Assembly: GCF_030944405.1 (NCBI RefSeq)
Contig: NZ_CP132339.1
Coordinates: 6,262,001 to 6,326,000 of the forward strand
DNA: 64,000 nucleotides
Source of the DNA: Janthinobacterium sp. J1-1
Lineage (GTDB): Bacteria; Pseudomonadota; Gammaproteobacteria; Burkholderiales; Burkholderiaceae_D
Direction of reading: 5' to 3'
Made by a program: the position numbers and the translations under genes. Shown piece after piece: positions 36,315-44,775 of the stretch. The notes beneath the pieces are model-generated. The model was not told the DNA's origin. It saw only the letters and a program-made list of their open reading frames with translations, and did no database searches. Position 1 is the stretch's first letter. Every line of letters starts with the position of its first letter.

Positions 36315-37178
36315 TCAGGCCGCCTGGTTGGCCAACAGCTCGGGCAGGATTTCCGTGGACGTCGCCAGCCGCGCGCCGCGCGCCAGCATCGCAGCAATAA
36401 ACGCTTCCTGCTGCGCTTCAAAGCCGGTAACCGGGCTCATGCAGTCGGTCAGCAGCACCAGCTTCGCCAGCGCTTCCCTGCCCTGCTGCGCCTGCAGATA
36501 ATCGGCGATATGTTCGGTGCTGGCTTTCACGCAATGGCTGCCGGCCTCGCCGCAAATATAAATCCGGTCGGCCGACACCAGGCTGTCGAGAAAAGGAATG
36601 TTGAGCTGGGTGGCGGGGTCCTGCGGGTCGGGCACTTCGGCCATCACGGCCGAATAATGCTCGGTCCACGGGTTGGAGCCCTTGGACAGCTTGGCCACCA
36701 CTTGCAGCTGCGCCGCTTCCCACGCGTTGTAGGCGGCGCGCACGGCGCCATGGATATTCTGGCCCCAGGAACCGATCTCGCAATGCACGGGCCACACCAT
36801 CAGCTGGTAGCGCCCGGCGCTTTCCAGCGCGTCGAGATAGTGCTGGGCGCGCGGCAAGGCGCCGGCCGCGGCGGGCACAAAGGCCCCCTCGCGCAGCTGC
36901 TGCGCGCTGATCTGGGTAAACGGGGCAACCGCGCCGCCATCACCCGTGCGCCAGAAGGTCGGGTGGGCGATATCGTAGTGGTGGTGGGCGTCGAGCGTGA
37001 CGCTGATCTGCGTGAGGCCGGCGCCGCCGTCGCGGATCAACTGCGCCACGCGCAGCATGTCCTGGTGCGCGCCCGTGACGGGCAGGCTGGGCGCAAAGCC
37101 GCTGGGCAGCGACTCGGCGGGCAAGTCGCAAAAATCGTTTTGCGGGTCGATAATGAGCAGGTGCAGCTGGCGTTTCAT
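36315..37178 (-). CDS. Nicotinamidase-like cysteine hydrolase (isochorismatase family)
   Basis: A 287-residue enzyme probably hydrolysing nicotinamide to nicotinate for the PncB next door. It has the catalytic Asp in LLIIDPQNDFCD, the metal-site His pair in TLDAHHHYDIAHP and the nucleophile Cys in ICGEAGSHCVKAST. The protein is longer than typical PncA (about 215) because of insertions in the middle, so it may be a PncA variant or related amidase. It ends 78 bp upstream of pncB. Confidence 0.82.
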   Translation of the reverse strand: MKRQLHLLIIDPQNDFCDLPAESLPSGFAPSLPVTGAHQDMLRVAQLIRDGGAGLTQISVTLDAHHHYDIAHPTFWRTGDGGAVAPFTQISAQQLREGAFVPAAAGALPRAQHYLDALESAGRYQLMVWPVHCEIGSWGQNIHGAVRAAYNAWEAAQLQVVAKLSKGSNPWTEHYSAVMAEVPDPQDPATQLNIPFLDSLVSADRIYICGEAGSHCVKASTEHIADYLQAQQGREALAKLVLLTDCMSPVTGFEAQQEAFIAAMLARGARLATSTEILPELLANQAA

Positions 37179-37250
37179 GGCGATCCTCGTGCGTGGCGGG
37201 AATGTCCATCATAATGGCAACTTCGCCACCACGCCAACGCACGCCCGCCG

Positions 37251-37487
37251 ATGAAGCTGCCAGCCCGCAATCCCCTGAACGCCAACAAGCTGCTGCACAG
37301 CAAATGGACGGCCGCCGCGCCCCTCGACAAGGAAAAGCATTTTATCGTCATCAAGGTGGTCGAGCCGGAGTCGCCTGACGCACCAGTGACGCACGTGCAG
37401 CTGCAGGCCGTGCATACGCAGCGCGTGCAGATCCTGCCGTGGCGCGCGCTGCGGGACGCCAGCGTGTGGCGCCAAGGCTGGGTGTGA
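37251..37487 (+). CDS. TIGR02450-family Trp-containing protein
   Basis: A 78-residue conserved small protein: NPLNANKLLHSKWTA, KEKHFIVIKVV, VQLQAVHTQRVQILPWRAL and the terminal VWRQGWV. Matches the TIGR02450 pattern of Trp-rich hypothetical proteins. Function unknown. Divergent from the nicotinamidase-like gene and ending right at the convergent hypothetical gene. Confidence 0.8.
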   Translation: MKLPARNPLNANKLLHSKWTAAAPLDKEKHFIVIKVVEPESPDAPVTHVQLQAVHTQRVQILPWRALRDASVWRQGWV

Positions 37488-37790
37488 TCAGGCGCCGGTG
37501 ACATACCTGCGCTGGCGCGACTCGACCAGCGTCTGCGCCGCGTCCGCCGCCTGCTCCTGCGCTTCCGCTTCGGTGGCAAACAGGTGATCGGCCCTGACCC
37601 GCTGCTTGCTCGTCACATTGTAGCGGTGCATGGGATTGGGCGACTGCGTGAAGATGGCGACATATGCGCCCCAGGTACCGCAGCCACGCAAGCGTTCGGC
37701 GGTGTAATCAATTTCATAACAACCAACATATTTGATCGGCACGAGGTTTGCTCCATAAAAGAAAGATGGATTAATTCCGGTCGCGCTCAC
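37488..37790 (-). CDS. Hypothetical protein, 100 aa
   Basis: I do not recognise a family. The 100-residue protein has a hydrophobic-aromatic N-terminal half (PSFFYGANLVPIKYVGCYEI), two Cys and a helical, charged C-terminal half with LFATEAEAQEQAADAAQTLV. No signal peptide or membrane helix. It ends exactly against the stop of the TIGR02450 gene on the other strand. About 200 bp upstream is gene-free apart from two hairpins. Confidence 0.6.
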   Translation of the reverse strand: MSATGINPSFFYGANLVPIKYVGCYEIDYTAERLRGCGTWGAYVAIFTQSPNPMHRYNVTSKQRVRADHLFATEAEAQEQAADAAQTLVESRQRRYVTGA

Positions 37791-37907
37791 GCAGGAAATT
37801 TACGGAAAATCAAGGGTATATAAAATATATCACTTTTGCGGCGCAGCAAAGGGGTTGCACGGCACGAATGTGCATTTACTTGATCTCATGACGTGAAATG
37901 CAAAACA

Positions 37908-37925
37908 GCCGCCAGAACAGGCGGC
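37908..37925. other. Small hairpin upstream of a hypothetical gene
   Basis: GCCGCC and GGCGGC arms around a 6-nt loop, with no T-run directly at either end. Next to a strong azoR terminator; function unclear. Confidence 0.4.
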
Positions 37926-37930
37926 ACAAA

Positions 37931-37959
37931 AGAAAAACGGCGCCGTGATCACGGCGCCG
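37931..37959 (-). terminator. Rho-independent terminator of azoR
   Basis: A perfect 22-bp palindrome at 37938-37959 (CGGCGCCGTGA with its complement) followed on the minus strand by TTTTTCTTTT, 28 bp after the azoR stop codon. Textbook intrinsic terminator. Confidence 0.85.
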
Positions 37960-37986
37960 CAAGGGGGAGACAAGGGAAATGCGGAA

Positions 37987-38592
37987 TCAGGCGGCCAGCG
38001 CTTCGATCGTGCCGCGGCCTTTGGCCAGGGTGGCGGCCACCGCTTCTTCGCCCAGCGCCACGCCTTCGGCTTGCACGAAGGTGATGTCGGTAATGCCGAT
38101 AAAGCCCAGCGCCGTGCGCAAATAGGTGCTCAGGTAGTCATACGCGGCGCCCGCGCCTTCGCTGTACACGCCGCCGCTGGCAGTGAAGATATAGGCTTTC
38201 TTGCCGGTGGCCAGGCCGACCGGGCCGGTGGCCGTGTACTGGAAGGTGCGGCCAGCGCGCGCCACGTGGTCGATCCACGCCTTGACGGTCGATGGCACGG
38301 AAAAATTGTACATCGGCGCGGCCAGCACCAGGATATCGGCGGCCAGCAGCTCGTCGACCAGGGTGTCGGAGATTTGCACGGTGGCCGCCGCTTGCGCGCT
38401 GCGCTGCTCGGCCGGCGTGAAGAAGGCGCCCATCATCTCTTCGGTCAGGTGCGGCACCGGCTGCGCAGCCAGGTCGCGCGTGACGATGGTGTTGCCTTGC
38501 GCGGCCAGCTTGGCGACCAGTTCGCCCGACAACTGGCGCGACAAGGAACCGTTGTTGCGCACACTGCTATTGATGTGGAGTACGTTTGCCAT
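37987..38592 (-). CDS. azoR: FMN-dependent NADH azoreductase
   Basis: A 201-residue flavodoxin-like quinone/azo reductase: VLHINSSVRNNGSLSRQLSG, VLAAPMYNFSVPSTVKAWIDH with FMN binding, GRTFQYTATGPVGL and KKAYIFTASGGVYSEGAG. The start at 38592 gives the normal family N-terminus. Divergent from a LysR gene which probably controls it in response to quinones. A strong intrinsic terminator follows. Confidence 0.93.
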   Translation of the reverse strand: MANVLHINSSVRNNGSLSRQLSGELVAKLAAQGNTIVTRDLAAQPVPHLTEEMMGAFFTPAEQRSAQAAATVQISDTLVDELLAADILVLAAPMYNFSVPSTVKAWIDHVARAGRTFQYTATGPVGLATGKKAYIFTASGGVYSEGAGAAYDYLSTYLRTALGFIGITDITFVQAEGVALGEEAVAATLAKGRGTIEALAA

Positions 38593-38659
38593 GATGAATT
38601 CCTTTAAAACGGTGACGGGATGCGCTGCTGCGCTTGCACTTATCTTAGTCCGCATCTAC

Positions 38660-38699
38660 TATCGATGAAACCGTGTAAATTTCTATTCTTATTATCGAT
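38660..38699. promoter_or_regulatory. Two TATCGAT sites between azoR and lysR
   Basis: TATCGAT at 38660-38666 and 38693-38699, 33 bp apart (three helical turns), in the gap between the divergent azoR and LysR genes. The second lies 20 bp upstream of the LysR start. Candidate LysR binding sites. Confidence 0.4.
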
Positions 38700-38719
38700 T
38701 TTATGGATGTGGATCAGTC

Positions 38720-39637
38720 ATGAGAGAGCCGGGCCAACCATCGCTGGACCAGTTGCGGGTATTTGTCGCCGTGATCGACGCGGGCGGCTTCGCCCATGCG
38801 GCGCGCCAGCTGCACCGCACGCAATCGGTGATCAGCTACACCATCGCCAACCTGGAAGAGCAGCTCAATGTGGTATTGCTCGACCGCAGCAAGCGCAAAC
38901 CGACCCTGACCGACGCCGGCAAGGCCCTGCTGGCCGATGCGCGCACGGTGGCGCTGAAGGTGGACGCCATGCGTGCGCGCGCCAAGGCGCTGGCCGGCGG
39001 GCTGGAAGCGGAAGTGTCGGTGGTGGTCGATGTGATGTTTCCCACCTGCGTGCTGGTGCGCATGCTGGAAGCATTCCAGGCGCAGTTTCCCACCGTCGCC
39101 CTGCGCCTGCGCATCGAGGGCATGGGCATGGTCACGCAGCTGGTGATGGACGGCAGCTGCCACCTGGGCGTGGGCGGCTGGATGTCGTCCAGCGCCGACG
39201 CCTTCGAGCGTCTGGCGGTGGGCTATGTGCGCCTGATCCCGGTGGCCGCGCCGGCGCATGCGCTGGCGCAGATGGCGGGACCGATCCTGCCGGCGGTGGC
39301 GCGCGAACACGTGCAGCTGGTGCTCAGCGACCATAGCAGCCTGACCGCGGGCCAGGATTTCGGCGTGCTGGGCCTGCGCAACTGGCGCCTGGGCGACCTC
39401 GGCTCCAAGCACGCTCTGCTGCGCGCGGGCCTGGGCTGGGGCAATATGCCCGAATCCATGGTGCGCGAGGACCTGGCCGCCGGCCGCCTGGTGCCGCTGC
39501 ATTTGTCGGTCGACAGCGGCGAGGATTATCCGATCTACCTGATACAGCGCGCCGACACGCCGCCGGGACAGGCGGGCAAGTGGCTGATGGAGCGGTTTGC
39601 GGAGCAGTTGCCGCTGTTGCTGGAACGGGGGTTTTAA
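38720..39637 (+). CDS. LysR-family regulator (divergent from azoR)
   Basis: A 305-residue LysR protein: DQLRVFVAVIDAGGFAHAAR, QLHRTQSVISYTIANLEEQL and the C-terminal ligand domain with SVVVDVMFPTCVLVRMLEAF. Probably regulates the divergent azoreductase, 127 bp away, perhaps responding to quinones or electrophiles as known for related systems. Confidence 0.9.
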   Translation: MREPGQPSLDQLRVFVAVIDAGGFAHAARQLHRTQSVISYTIANLEEQLNVVLLDRSKRKPTLTDAGKALLADARTVALKVDAMRARAKALAGGLEAEVSVVVDVMFPTCVLVRMLEAFQAQFPTVALRLRIEGMGMVTQLVMDGSCHLGVGGWMSSSADAFERLAVGYVRLIPVAAPAHALAQMAGPILPAVAREHVQLVLSDHSSLTAGQDFGVLGLRNWRLGDLGSKHALLRAGLGWGNMPESMVREDLAAGRLVPLHLSVDSGEDYPIYLIQRADTPPGQAGKWLMERFAEQLPLLLERGF

Positions 39638-39688
39638 GACGGCGCAGCCAGCGGTATGATGCGGCACTCACCTCAACAAGGAATCACC

Positions 39689-39916
39689 ATGGCCGGCATC
39701 GACGATTTCGTTAACAAGCAAAAACCAGGCGCGCGCTTTGTCATCACGGCGCCGATGCTGCGCATGACGCCGCAGCAGTTCGACAGCGTGGCGCAGGAAT
39801 GGATGGAAGACGGCGGACCCGGCTTCGATATCGCCGGCATTCCGCACCGGGTGGTGATCGACGGCCAGTTTTATATCGCCCGCATCACCGTGCAGCGGCA
39901 CGCCGAAGACGCGTAG
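39689..39916 (+). CDS. Hypothetical protein, 75 aa
   Basis: Unrecognised. The 75-residue protein (MAGIDDFVNKQKPGARFVI...) has a short beta-rich character, with FDIAGIPHRVVIDGQFYIAR near the C-terminus, no Cys, and no signal. Start at 39689 with AAGGAATC upstream. Its stop meets the convergent CbpM stop with no gap. Confidence 0.7.
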   Translation: MAGIDDFVNKQKPGARFVITAPMLRMTPQQFDSVAQEWMEDGGPGFDIAGIPHRVVIDGQFYIARITVQRHAEDA

Positions 39917-40228
39917 CTACTCGACGCCCAGCACATGCAGGCGACGCCGCAGGCGCGCCACTTCTTCCGACAAATCGACCACCAGCGCCGCCAGTTCGGC
40001 GTTGGCGTCGAACACCGATTCGATTTCGCGCAGATGGCGCGCGCGCGCCAGGTCGATGCTGGTAAAACGCCAGCCGGTGGCCTGCACGGGCGGCGGGCCG
40101 CCATGCAGCAGCACCCCCGTCTGCACGCGCTGCACCACCCAGTCGGGTTCGACGGCGCAGGCGCGCGCCAGTTCTTCCAGGCTCAGGGCCGAGTCTTCCA
40201 GCAGTACGCCGATCACATTATTTGTCAT
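39917..40228 (-). CDS. cbpM: Chaperone modulatory protein CbpM
   Basis: A 103-residue MerR-like helix-turn-helix protein with a coiled coil: SLEELARACAVEPDWVVQRV, HGGPPPVQATGWRFTSIDLA and ELAALVVDLSEEVARLRRRL. CbpM binds the J-domain of CbpA and blocks its co-chaperone and DNA-binding activities. The gene begins 2 bp after cbpA in the same direction, the usual cbpA-cbpM operon. Confidence 0.88.
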   Translation of the reverse strand: MTNNVIGVLLEDSALSLEELARACAVEPDWVVQRVQTGVLLHGGPPPVQATGWRFTSIDLARARHLREIESVFDANAELAALVVDLSEEVARLRRRLHVLGVE

Positions 40229-40230
40229 GA

Positions 40231-41160
40231 TTATGCTCCCAGCTTCTGGCGCGGATTGAAGGCCATCTCGCGCGCCATGGTTTCATACAGTGCGCGCGCC
40301 TTGTCGTCATGCGCGGGCGGCAGCACCACTTCCAGCAGCAGATACAAATCGCCGGCCTGGGCGGCGGGAATGCCGCGTCCTTTCAGGCGCAGCTTGCGCC
40401 CCGTCTGCGAATCGGGCGGCACCGTCACAGACACCGTGCCCGATGGCGTCGGCACGTCGATCGAACCGCCGAGCGCCGCTTCCCATGGCGCCACCGGCAC
40501 GGTTTCAAATACGTCGCGCCCTTCCACGCGGTAGCGCGCATCCTGCTCGAAACGGATTTCCAGGTACAGGTCGCCGGCCGGCGCGCCGCCGCTGCCGGGA
40601 TTACCCTGGCCTTTCATGCGCAGCTGCTGGCCTTCCGTCACGCCTTTCGGTATCGTCACTTCCAGGGTGCGCTCGCGCGTGACGACACGGCCCTGCGCAT
40701 CGGCTTCGGGCACGCGCATGACGATGGTGCGCGTGGCGCCATGGTAGCTATCGCGCAGCGCGATGGTGATCGCCGCATGGCTGTCGTCGCCCTGCATCTG
40801 GAAGTTGCTGTTGGCGCGGCGCCGTCCGCCCACATGGGCGAACAGGTCGGCAAAGAAATCGTTGTCGTCGGTGCTCGAGGATTCGAAGCCGGCGCCCCAG
40901 TCGGGCGGCGGACGGAAACCGCCACCAGGCCCGCCCTGGGCGCTTTGCTGGCGGCCAAGGTCGTCATAGGCGGCGCGCTTTTCCGCGTCACCGAGCACGC
41001 CATAGGCTTCGTTCAGGGCCTTGGTGCGCTGGTCGGCATCGGCTTCCTTGCTGACGTCGGGATGGTATTTGCGCACCAGCTTGCGGTACGCCTTCTTGAT
41101 GTCGGCCTCGCTGGCCGATTTCTCGACCCCGAGTTCCTTGTAGTAGTCCTTGTAATCCAC
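40231..41160 (-). CDS. cbpA: DnaJ-like curved-DNA-binding protein CbpA
   Basis: A 309-residue type II J-protein. N-terminal J-domain with the HPD motif in RKYHPDVSKE, a Gly/Phe-rich linker (about residues 70-100) and two C-terminal beta domains (ITIALRDSYHGATRTI, VTIPKGVTEGQQLRMKGQG, IDVPTPSGTVSVTVPP). It assists DnaK and can bind curved DNA in the nucleoid. No zinc-finger Cys repeats, as expected. Followed by cbpM. Confidence 0.94.
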   Translation of the reverse strand: MDYKDYYKELGVEKSASEADIKKAYRKLVRKYHPDVSKEADADQRTKALNEAYGVLGDAEKRAAYDDLGRQQSAQGGPGGGFRPPPDWGAGFESSSTDDNDFFADLFAHVGGRRRANSNFQMQGDDSHAAITIALRDSYHGATRTIVMRVPEADAQGRVVTRERTLEVTIPKGVTEGQQLRMKGQGNPGSGGAPAGDLYLEIRFEQDARYRVEGRDVFETVPVAPWEAALGGSIDVPTPSGTVSVTVPPDSQTGRKLRLKGRGIPAAQAGDLYLLLEVVLPPAHDDKARALYETMAREMAFNPRQKLGA

Positions 41161-41210
41161 CGTGCATGCTCCCCATGGTTGAACCGCTTGCTGGAAAGAT
41201 TACACGAATT

Positions 41211-41245
41211 GAAGCGGGCATGCAGTGCGTTTGCATGCCCGCTTC
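41211..41245 (-). terminator. Long hairpin after the crystallin gene
   Basis: 14-bp perfect arms GAAGCGGGCATGCA and TGCATGCCCGCTTC around a 7-nt loop, 19 bp after the crystallin stop on the minus strand. There is no strong T-run, so termination may be partial, or the hairpin stabilises the mRNA end. Confidence 0.6.
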
Positions 41246-41264
41246 AGCGGCAAGTCAAGGATTG

Positions 41265-41903
41265 TTAACGAGCGCGGCGAATCGAGGAAATCTTGCGGTC
41301 CAGGCCACCGTCGATGCGGTTGTAGCTGCCCGGCCCCATCACCACGCAGCGGCCGCGGAAGTTGGCATCGGCGCAGAATTCCCAGCGGCCGTAGTTGACG
41401 ACGATGGACTGGGCGCGGTCATTGAAGCGGTAGCGGTTCAGGTCATTGACTTCGTTATCGAGGCGCACCGGCTGGCCACGCATGCCGGCGTCGGGGAACA
41501 GCAGCACGGCGCCATTGTTGTCCGGACGGCCAGGACGGTTGCCGCCATGGCCACCATCGTGGCCACCGCCGCCGCGGCGCACTTCGCGCACCGACGAGAT
41601 GGAATCGTTCATGCCCGGCAGGCTGGCGTAGCGGCCCGGCTGCAGCACGCGGCAGCTGTTGCGGAAATTGGAGTCCTTGCACACCTCCCAGCTGCCCGAG
41701 CGCACGACGATGCTCGAGGCCTTGTCGTTGAAGTCCAGGCGCAACAGGTCATTGACATCGTTGCGCACATTGACCGAGCGGCCGCGGAAATGATCATCCT
41801 GGAACAGGGTCATTTCGCCTGCCTGCACGGCGGCGTGGGCCAATACGGTGGTGGCGCACAGCAGCGCGTACTGGATCGTTTTCATTTTTATCGTATGTGA
41901 CAT
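41265..41903 (-). CDS. Exported beta/gamma-crystallin-domain protein, two domains
   Basis: A 212-residue exported protein with signal peptide (ending AHAAVQAG). Two crystallin-type domains of about 80 residues each follow. Domain 1 has MTLFQDDHFRGRSVNV and FNDKASSIVVRSGSWEVCKD; domain 2 has VLLFPDAGMRGQPVRL and FNDRAQSIVVNYGRWEFCAD. They are joined by a Gly/His-rich linker (GGGGHDGGHGG). The SS/S-I-V pattern is typical of microbial crystallins that bind calcium. Each domain has two Cys, possibly a disulfide. Start at 41903 with GGGAG upstream. A close relative lies upstream. Confidence 0.87.
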   Translation of the reverse strand: MSHTIKMKTIQYALLCATTVLAHAAVQAGEMTLFQDDHFRGRSVNVRNDVNDLLRLDFNDKASSIVVRSGSWEVCKDSNFRNSCRVLQPGRYASLPGMNDSISSVREVRRGGGGHDGGHGGNRPGRPDNNGAVLLFPDAGMRGQPVRLDNEVNDLNRYRFNDRAQSIVVNYGRWEFCADANFRGRCVVMGPGSYNRIDGGLDRKISSIRRAR

Positions 41904-42000
41904 GGTCGACTCCCTTGATTGCATGAGCACCAGTGTAGTCTGGCACAGCGGCGGCGAGTGTAACAAATGGCAAGCAAATGTCAGCGCACGGCTGGCACAA

Positions 42001-42025
42001 GAAAAAGCCGCCTGGCAGGCGGCTT
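42001..42025 (-). terminator. Intrinsic terminator after the larger crystallin gene
   Basis: AAGCCGCCTG-G-CAGGCGGCTT hairpin with a T-run on the minus strand (A-run at 42002-42006), 25 bp downstream of the crystallin stop. Good intrinsic terminator. Confidence 0.82.
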
Positions 42026-42049
42026 CACGTGCAAGCGTCGCGCCTGCGA

Positions 42050-43039
42050 TCAGCGCACGCGGCGCAGCGACGAAATCTTGTTATCGAGCGCGTTCAGGCG
42101 CGCGTATTGTCCCGGCCCGATCACTTCGCAGCGGCCGCGAAAATTCGAATCGCTGCACACTTCCCACTGTCCTTCGTTGACGACGATGGAGCCGGCGCGG
42201 TCGTTGAAGTTTTGGCGTACCAGGTCTTCGGTATTGCGGTCCAGCGCCAAAGGTTCGCCGCGCATGTCCGCATCGGGGAACAGCAGGATGGCGCCGCGCT
42301 GCTGGTACTGCTGCTGCGGATATTGCTGGTACTGGTTCTGCGGATATTGCTGATACTGGTTCTGCTGGTACTGCTGCTGTTCATACTGCTGCTGGCGCCG
42401 CGCTTCGCGCTCGTCGACCATGCGCGCCGACGACACTTTTCCGTCGAGGCCGCGTCCCAGATCGTCATGGCGGCCCGGCCCGAAGATGCGGCAGGTGCCC
42501 TGGTAGTTGGCGTCGCTGCACAGCTGCCAGTAACCGTTGCCGATCACGATGCTGGTGGTACGGTCGTTGAAGCCGATGGTGACGAAGTTATCATTGTCGC
42601 GGTCCAGGCGTGCCGAACCGCCGTTCTGGCCGGCGCCGGAATACACTTCCAGCGACGCGCGCCGGCCGTCATTGCCATGACCCCAGTCGCGGTCCGGGCG
42701 GTGGCCGTCGCCACGGCCGTCGTAGCGTCCAACTTCGCGCACCGAGGAAATGGCGTCGTTCATGCCCGGCATCGAACGGTATTCGCCCGGCGTCAAGGTC
42801 TTGCAGTTACCGCGAAAGCCGGAGTCGGTACACACGTCCCACGTACCCGAACGCACCATGATGCTCGACACCTTGTCATTGAAGCCCATGCGCGACAGAT
42901 CGTCGGTGGTCTCGCGCACGGTCACGGCGCGGCCACGGAAGTTATCGTCTTCGAACAGAGTCAGTTCGCCGGCATGCGCGCCGAGGTGGGTCAACAAGGC
43001 GGCTGCACACAGCAGGGCGTGGGTAAGCGGGCGGTTCAT
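42050..43039 (-). CDS. Exported beta/gamma-crystallin protein, three domains with Q/Y-rich linker
   Basis: A 329-residue exported relative of the next gene. Signal peptide ends THLGAHAG. Three crystallin domains follow, recognised by LTLFEDDNFRGRAVTV, LEVYSGAGQNGGSARL and ILLFPDADMRGEPLAL, each with a FNDxxxSIVVxxGxW core. Between domains 2 and 3 (about residues 211-247) is a low-complexity linker of Gln, Tyr, Asn and Pro with near-repeats such as QNQYQQYP. The first and third domains are most similar to the two domains of the neighbour, so an internal domain gain or duplication is likely. Start at 43039 with GGAG upstream. Confidence 0.87.
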   Translation of the reverse strand: MNRPLTHALLCAAALLTHLGAHAGELTLFEDDNFRGRAVTVRETTDDLSRMGFNDKVSSIMVRSGTWDVCTDSGFRGNCKTLTPGEYRSMPGMNDAISSVREVGRYDGRGDGHRPDRDWGHGNDGRRASLEVYSGAGQNGGSARLDRDNDNFVTIGFNDRTTSIVIGNGYWQLCSDANYQGTCRIFGPGRHDDLGRGLDGKVSSARMVDEREARRQQQYEQQQYQQNQYQQYPQNQYQQYPQQQYQQRGAILLFPDADMRGEPLALDRNTEDLVRQNFNDRAGSIVVNEGQWEVCSDSNFRGRCEVIGPGQYARLNALDNKISSLRRVR

Positions 43040-43234
43040 GGGGGTGTCTCCAGTGGTTGTCAATGCGACTATTCACCAGTGTAGCCGCCCGGCGAAAAAA
43101 CGGTGTAACAAAGTATGAGAAAAACACAATAAATTGTTACCAAAGGAAATAGACATCGAGACAAGCCGCCCGGACAATCCCCCGAATTATCAGTAGAATC
43201 GCAGCTTCGACCCAGCCAGCATCCGCTTTTACCC

Positions 43235-44629
43235 ATGCCCCACACTACATCGTTTACCGTCCCCGCCATCCGCCAGGAAGTTTCCTCCCTCTGGAGGCTG
43301 GCCTGGCCCATCCTGATCGGCCAACTGGCCACGGTCGGCATGGGCGCGGCCGACGTGGCGATGACGGGCCATACCACGCCCGATGAACTGGCGGCGGTGT
43401 CGCTGGGCGCGGCCATCTGGTCGATCGTGCTGGTCACCGTCAGCGGCATCATGATGGCGATCAATACGCTGGTGGCGCATGAAATCGGCGCCGCGCGCCA
43501 CGACAGGGTGCCGCATATCGTGCGCCAGTCGCTGTGGAAGGCGCTGGCGGTCGGCCTGGTGGCCTGCCTCTTGACGAATATGGCGGCGCTGGTGTTCGAC
43601 CACCTGATGCTCGAACCGCATGTGGCCGCGAAGGCCAAGCTGTTCGTGCACATCATCAGCTGCGCGCTGCCGGCGTTTGCCGCCTACCGCGCCCTGTACG
43701 GCTACAGCACCAGCATCAACCAGACCAAGCCGGTGATGGTGATCGCGCTGGCCGCGCTGGCGCTCAATATCTTCGTCAACTACCTGCTGATCTACGGCCA
43801 CTGGGGCATGCCCAAGCTGGGCGGCATCGGCTGCGCGGTGGCCACCACCTGCTGCGTGTGGATGATGCTGCTGGCGATGCTGGCCTGGATCAAGTATGCG
43901 CCGGCCTACCGCGCCACTTATCCGTTCACGCACTGGGAGTGGCCGCAAGCGTCGGCCATCGGCCCCATGCTGCGCCTGGGCCTGCCGATCGGCGTGACCT
44001 ATTTCGCCGAGGTCAGCGCCTTTGGCGTGATCAGCCTCTTGGTGGCGCGCTTTGGCGTGGTGCAGGTATCGGCGCACCAGATCGCCCTCAATTTCTCGTC
44101 CGTCGTGTTCATGGTGCCGCTCACCTTCGGCATCGCGCTGGTCACGCGCGTCGGCCATGCGGTGGGCGAAGCCAATTTGCGGCGCGCGCGCTTCATTTCC
44201 TGGGTCGGCGTGGCGATGTCGCTGACGGCGGCCATCGTCTCGGCCGCCGGCATCACCATCTTCCGCCACCAGATCGCGCAAGCCTATACGTCGGACCCGC
44301 AGGTGCAGGCGCTGTGTGCGCAGTTGCTGTTGTTTGCCGCCCTGTTCCAGCTGTCCGACGCGACCCAGGTCGCCACCTCGTGCGCGATCCGCGGCTACAA
44401 GGTGACGCGCCAGCCGATGCTGATCCAGCTGCTGGCGTTCTGGGGCTTTTCGCTGCCCATCGGTTATGTGCTGGGCCTGGCGCCGCAGGGCTTCATCTGG
44501 TCACCAGACGCGCCGATGGCGGCCGCCGGTTTCTGGATCGGCCTGGTGACGGGCCTGACGGTGGCGGCCGTGCTGCTGACCTGGTATCTGAACCGGCTGT
44601 CGCTGGAAAGGCTGCGCGCAGCCATATAA
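43235..44629 (+). CDS. MATE-family efflux transporter (NorM-like)
   Basis: A 464-residue inner-membrane exporter of drugs or other cations using Na+ or H+. About 12 hydrophobic segments, with the MATE pattern LAWPILIGQLATVGMGAADVAMTG, ALSLGAAI-type residues and a similar second half (GLPIGVTYFAEVSAFGVISL). Start at 43235. The 5' region overlaps nothing. A DPP-IV peptidase gene follows after 146 bp, and co-regulation is unclear. Confidence 0.9.
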   Translation: MPHTTSFTVPAIRQEVSSLWRLAWPILIGQLATVGMGAADVAMTGHTTPDELAAVSLGAAIWSIVLVTVSGIMMAINTLVAHEIGAARHDRVPHIVRQSLWKALAVGLVACLLTNMAALVFDHLMLEPHVAAKAKLFVHIISCALPAFAAYRALYGYSTSINQTKPVMVIALAALALNIFVNYLLIYGHWGMPKLGGIGCAVATTCCVWMMLLAMLAWIKYAPAYRATYPFTHWEWPQASAIGPMLRLGLPIGVTYFAEVSAFGVISLLVARFGVVQVSAHQIALNFSSVVFMVPLTFGIALVTRVGHAVGEANLRRARFISWVGVAMSLTAAIVSAAGITIFRHQIAQAYTSDPQVQALCAQLLLFAALFQLSDATQVATSCAIRGYKVTRQPMLIQLLAFWGFSLPIGYVLGLAPQGFIWSPDAPMAAAGFWIGLVTGLTVAAVLLTWYLNRLSLERLRAAI

Positions 44630-44775
44630 AACACGGAGTTTTCCCGGGATATGCCGAAGGAAAGCCGGCAATCCGTGGCGTATTCCGTGGCCTGCCCTAT
44701 CGCATTGCTTGTCACGCTCTGGTATTGTTTGCCGTCAAGAATTCACTTGACCTCTTTCACATCACCGAGACATCC

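Noticed and set aside
35253..37214. 653-residue plus-strand open frame across pncB and the nicotinamidase-like gene
   Set aside because: Antisense to two confident enzymes, no recognisable domain.
42302..42400. Q/Y-rich stretch as a frameshift or assembly artefact
   Set aside because: The frame stays open, with a third crystallin domain after it.
43534..44775. Upstream extension of the DPP-IV reading frame
   Set aside because: It runs through the MATE gene in another frame. The signal peptide and family N-terminus start at 44776.
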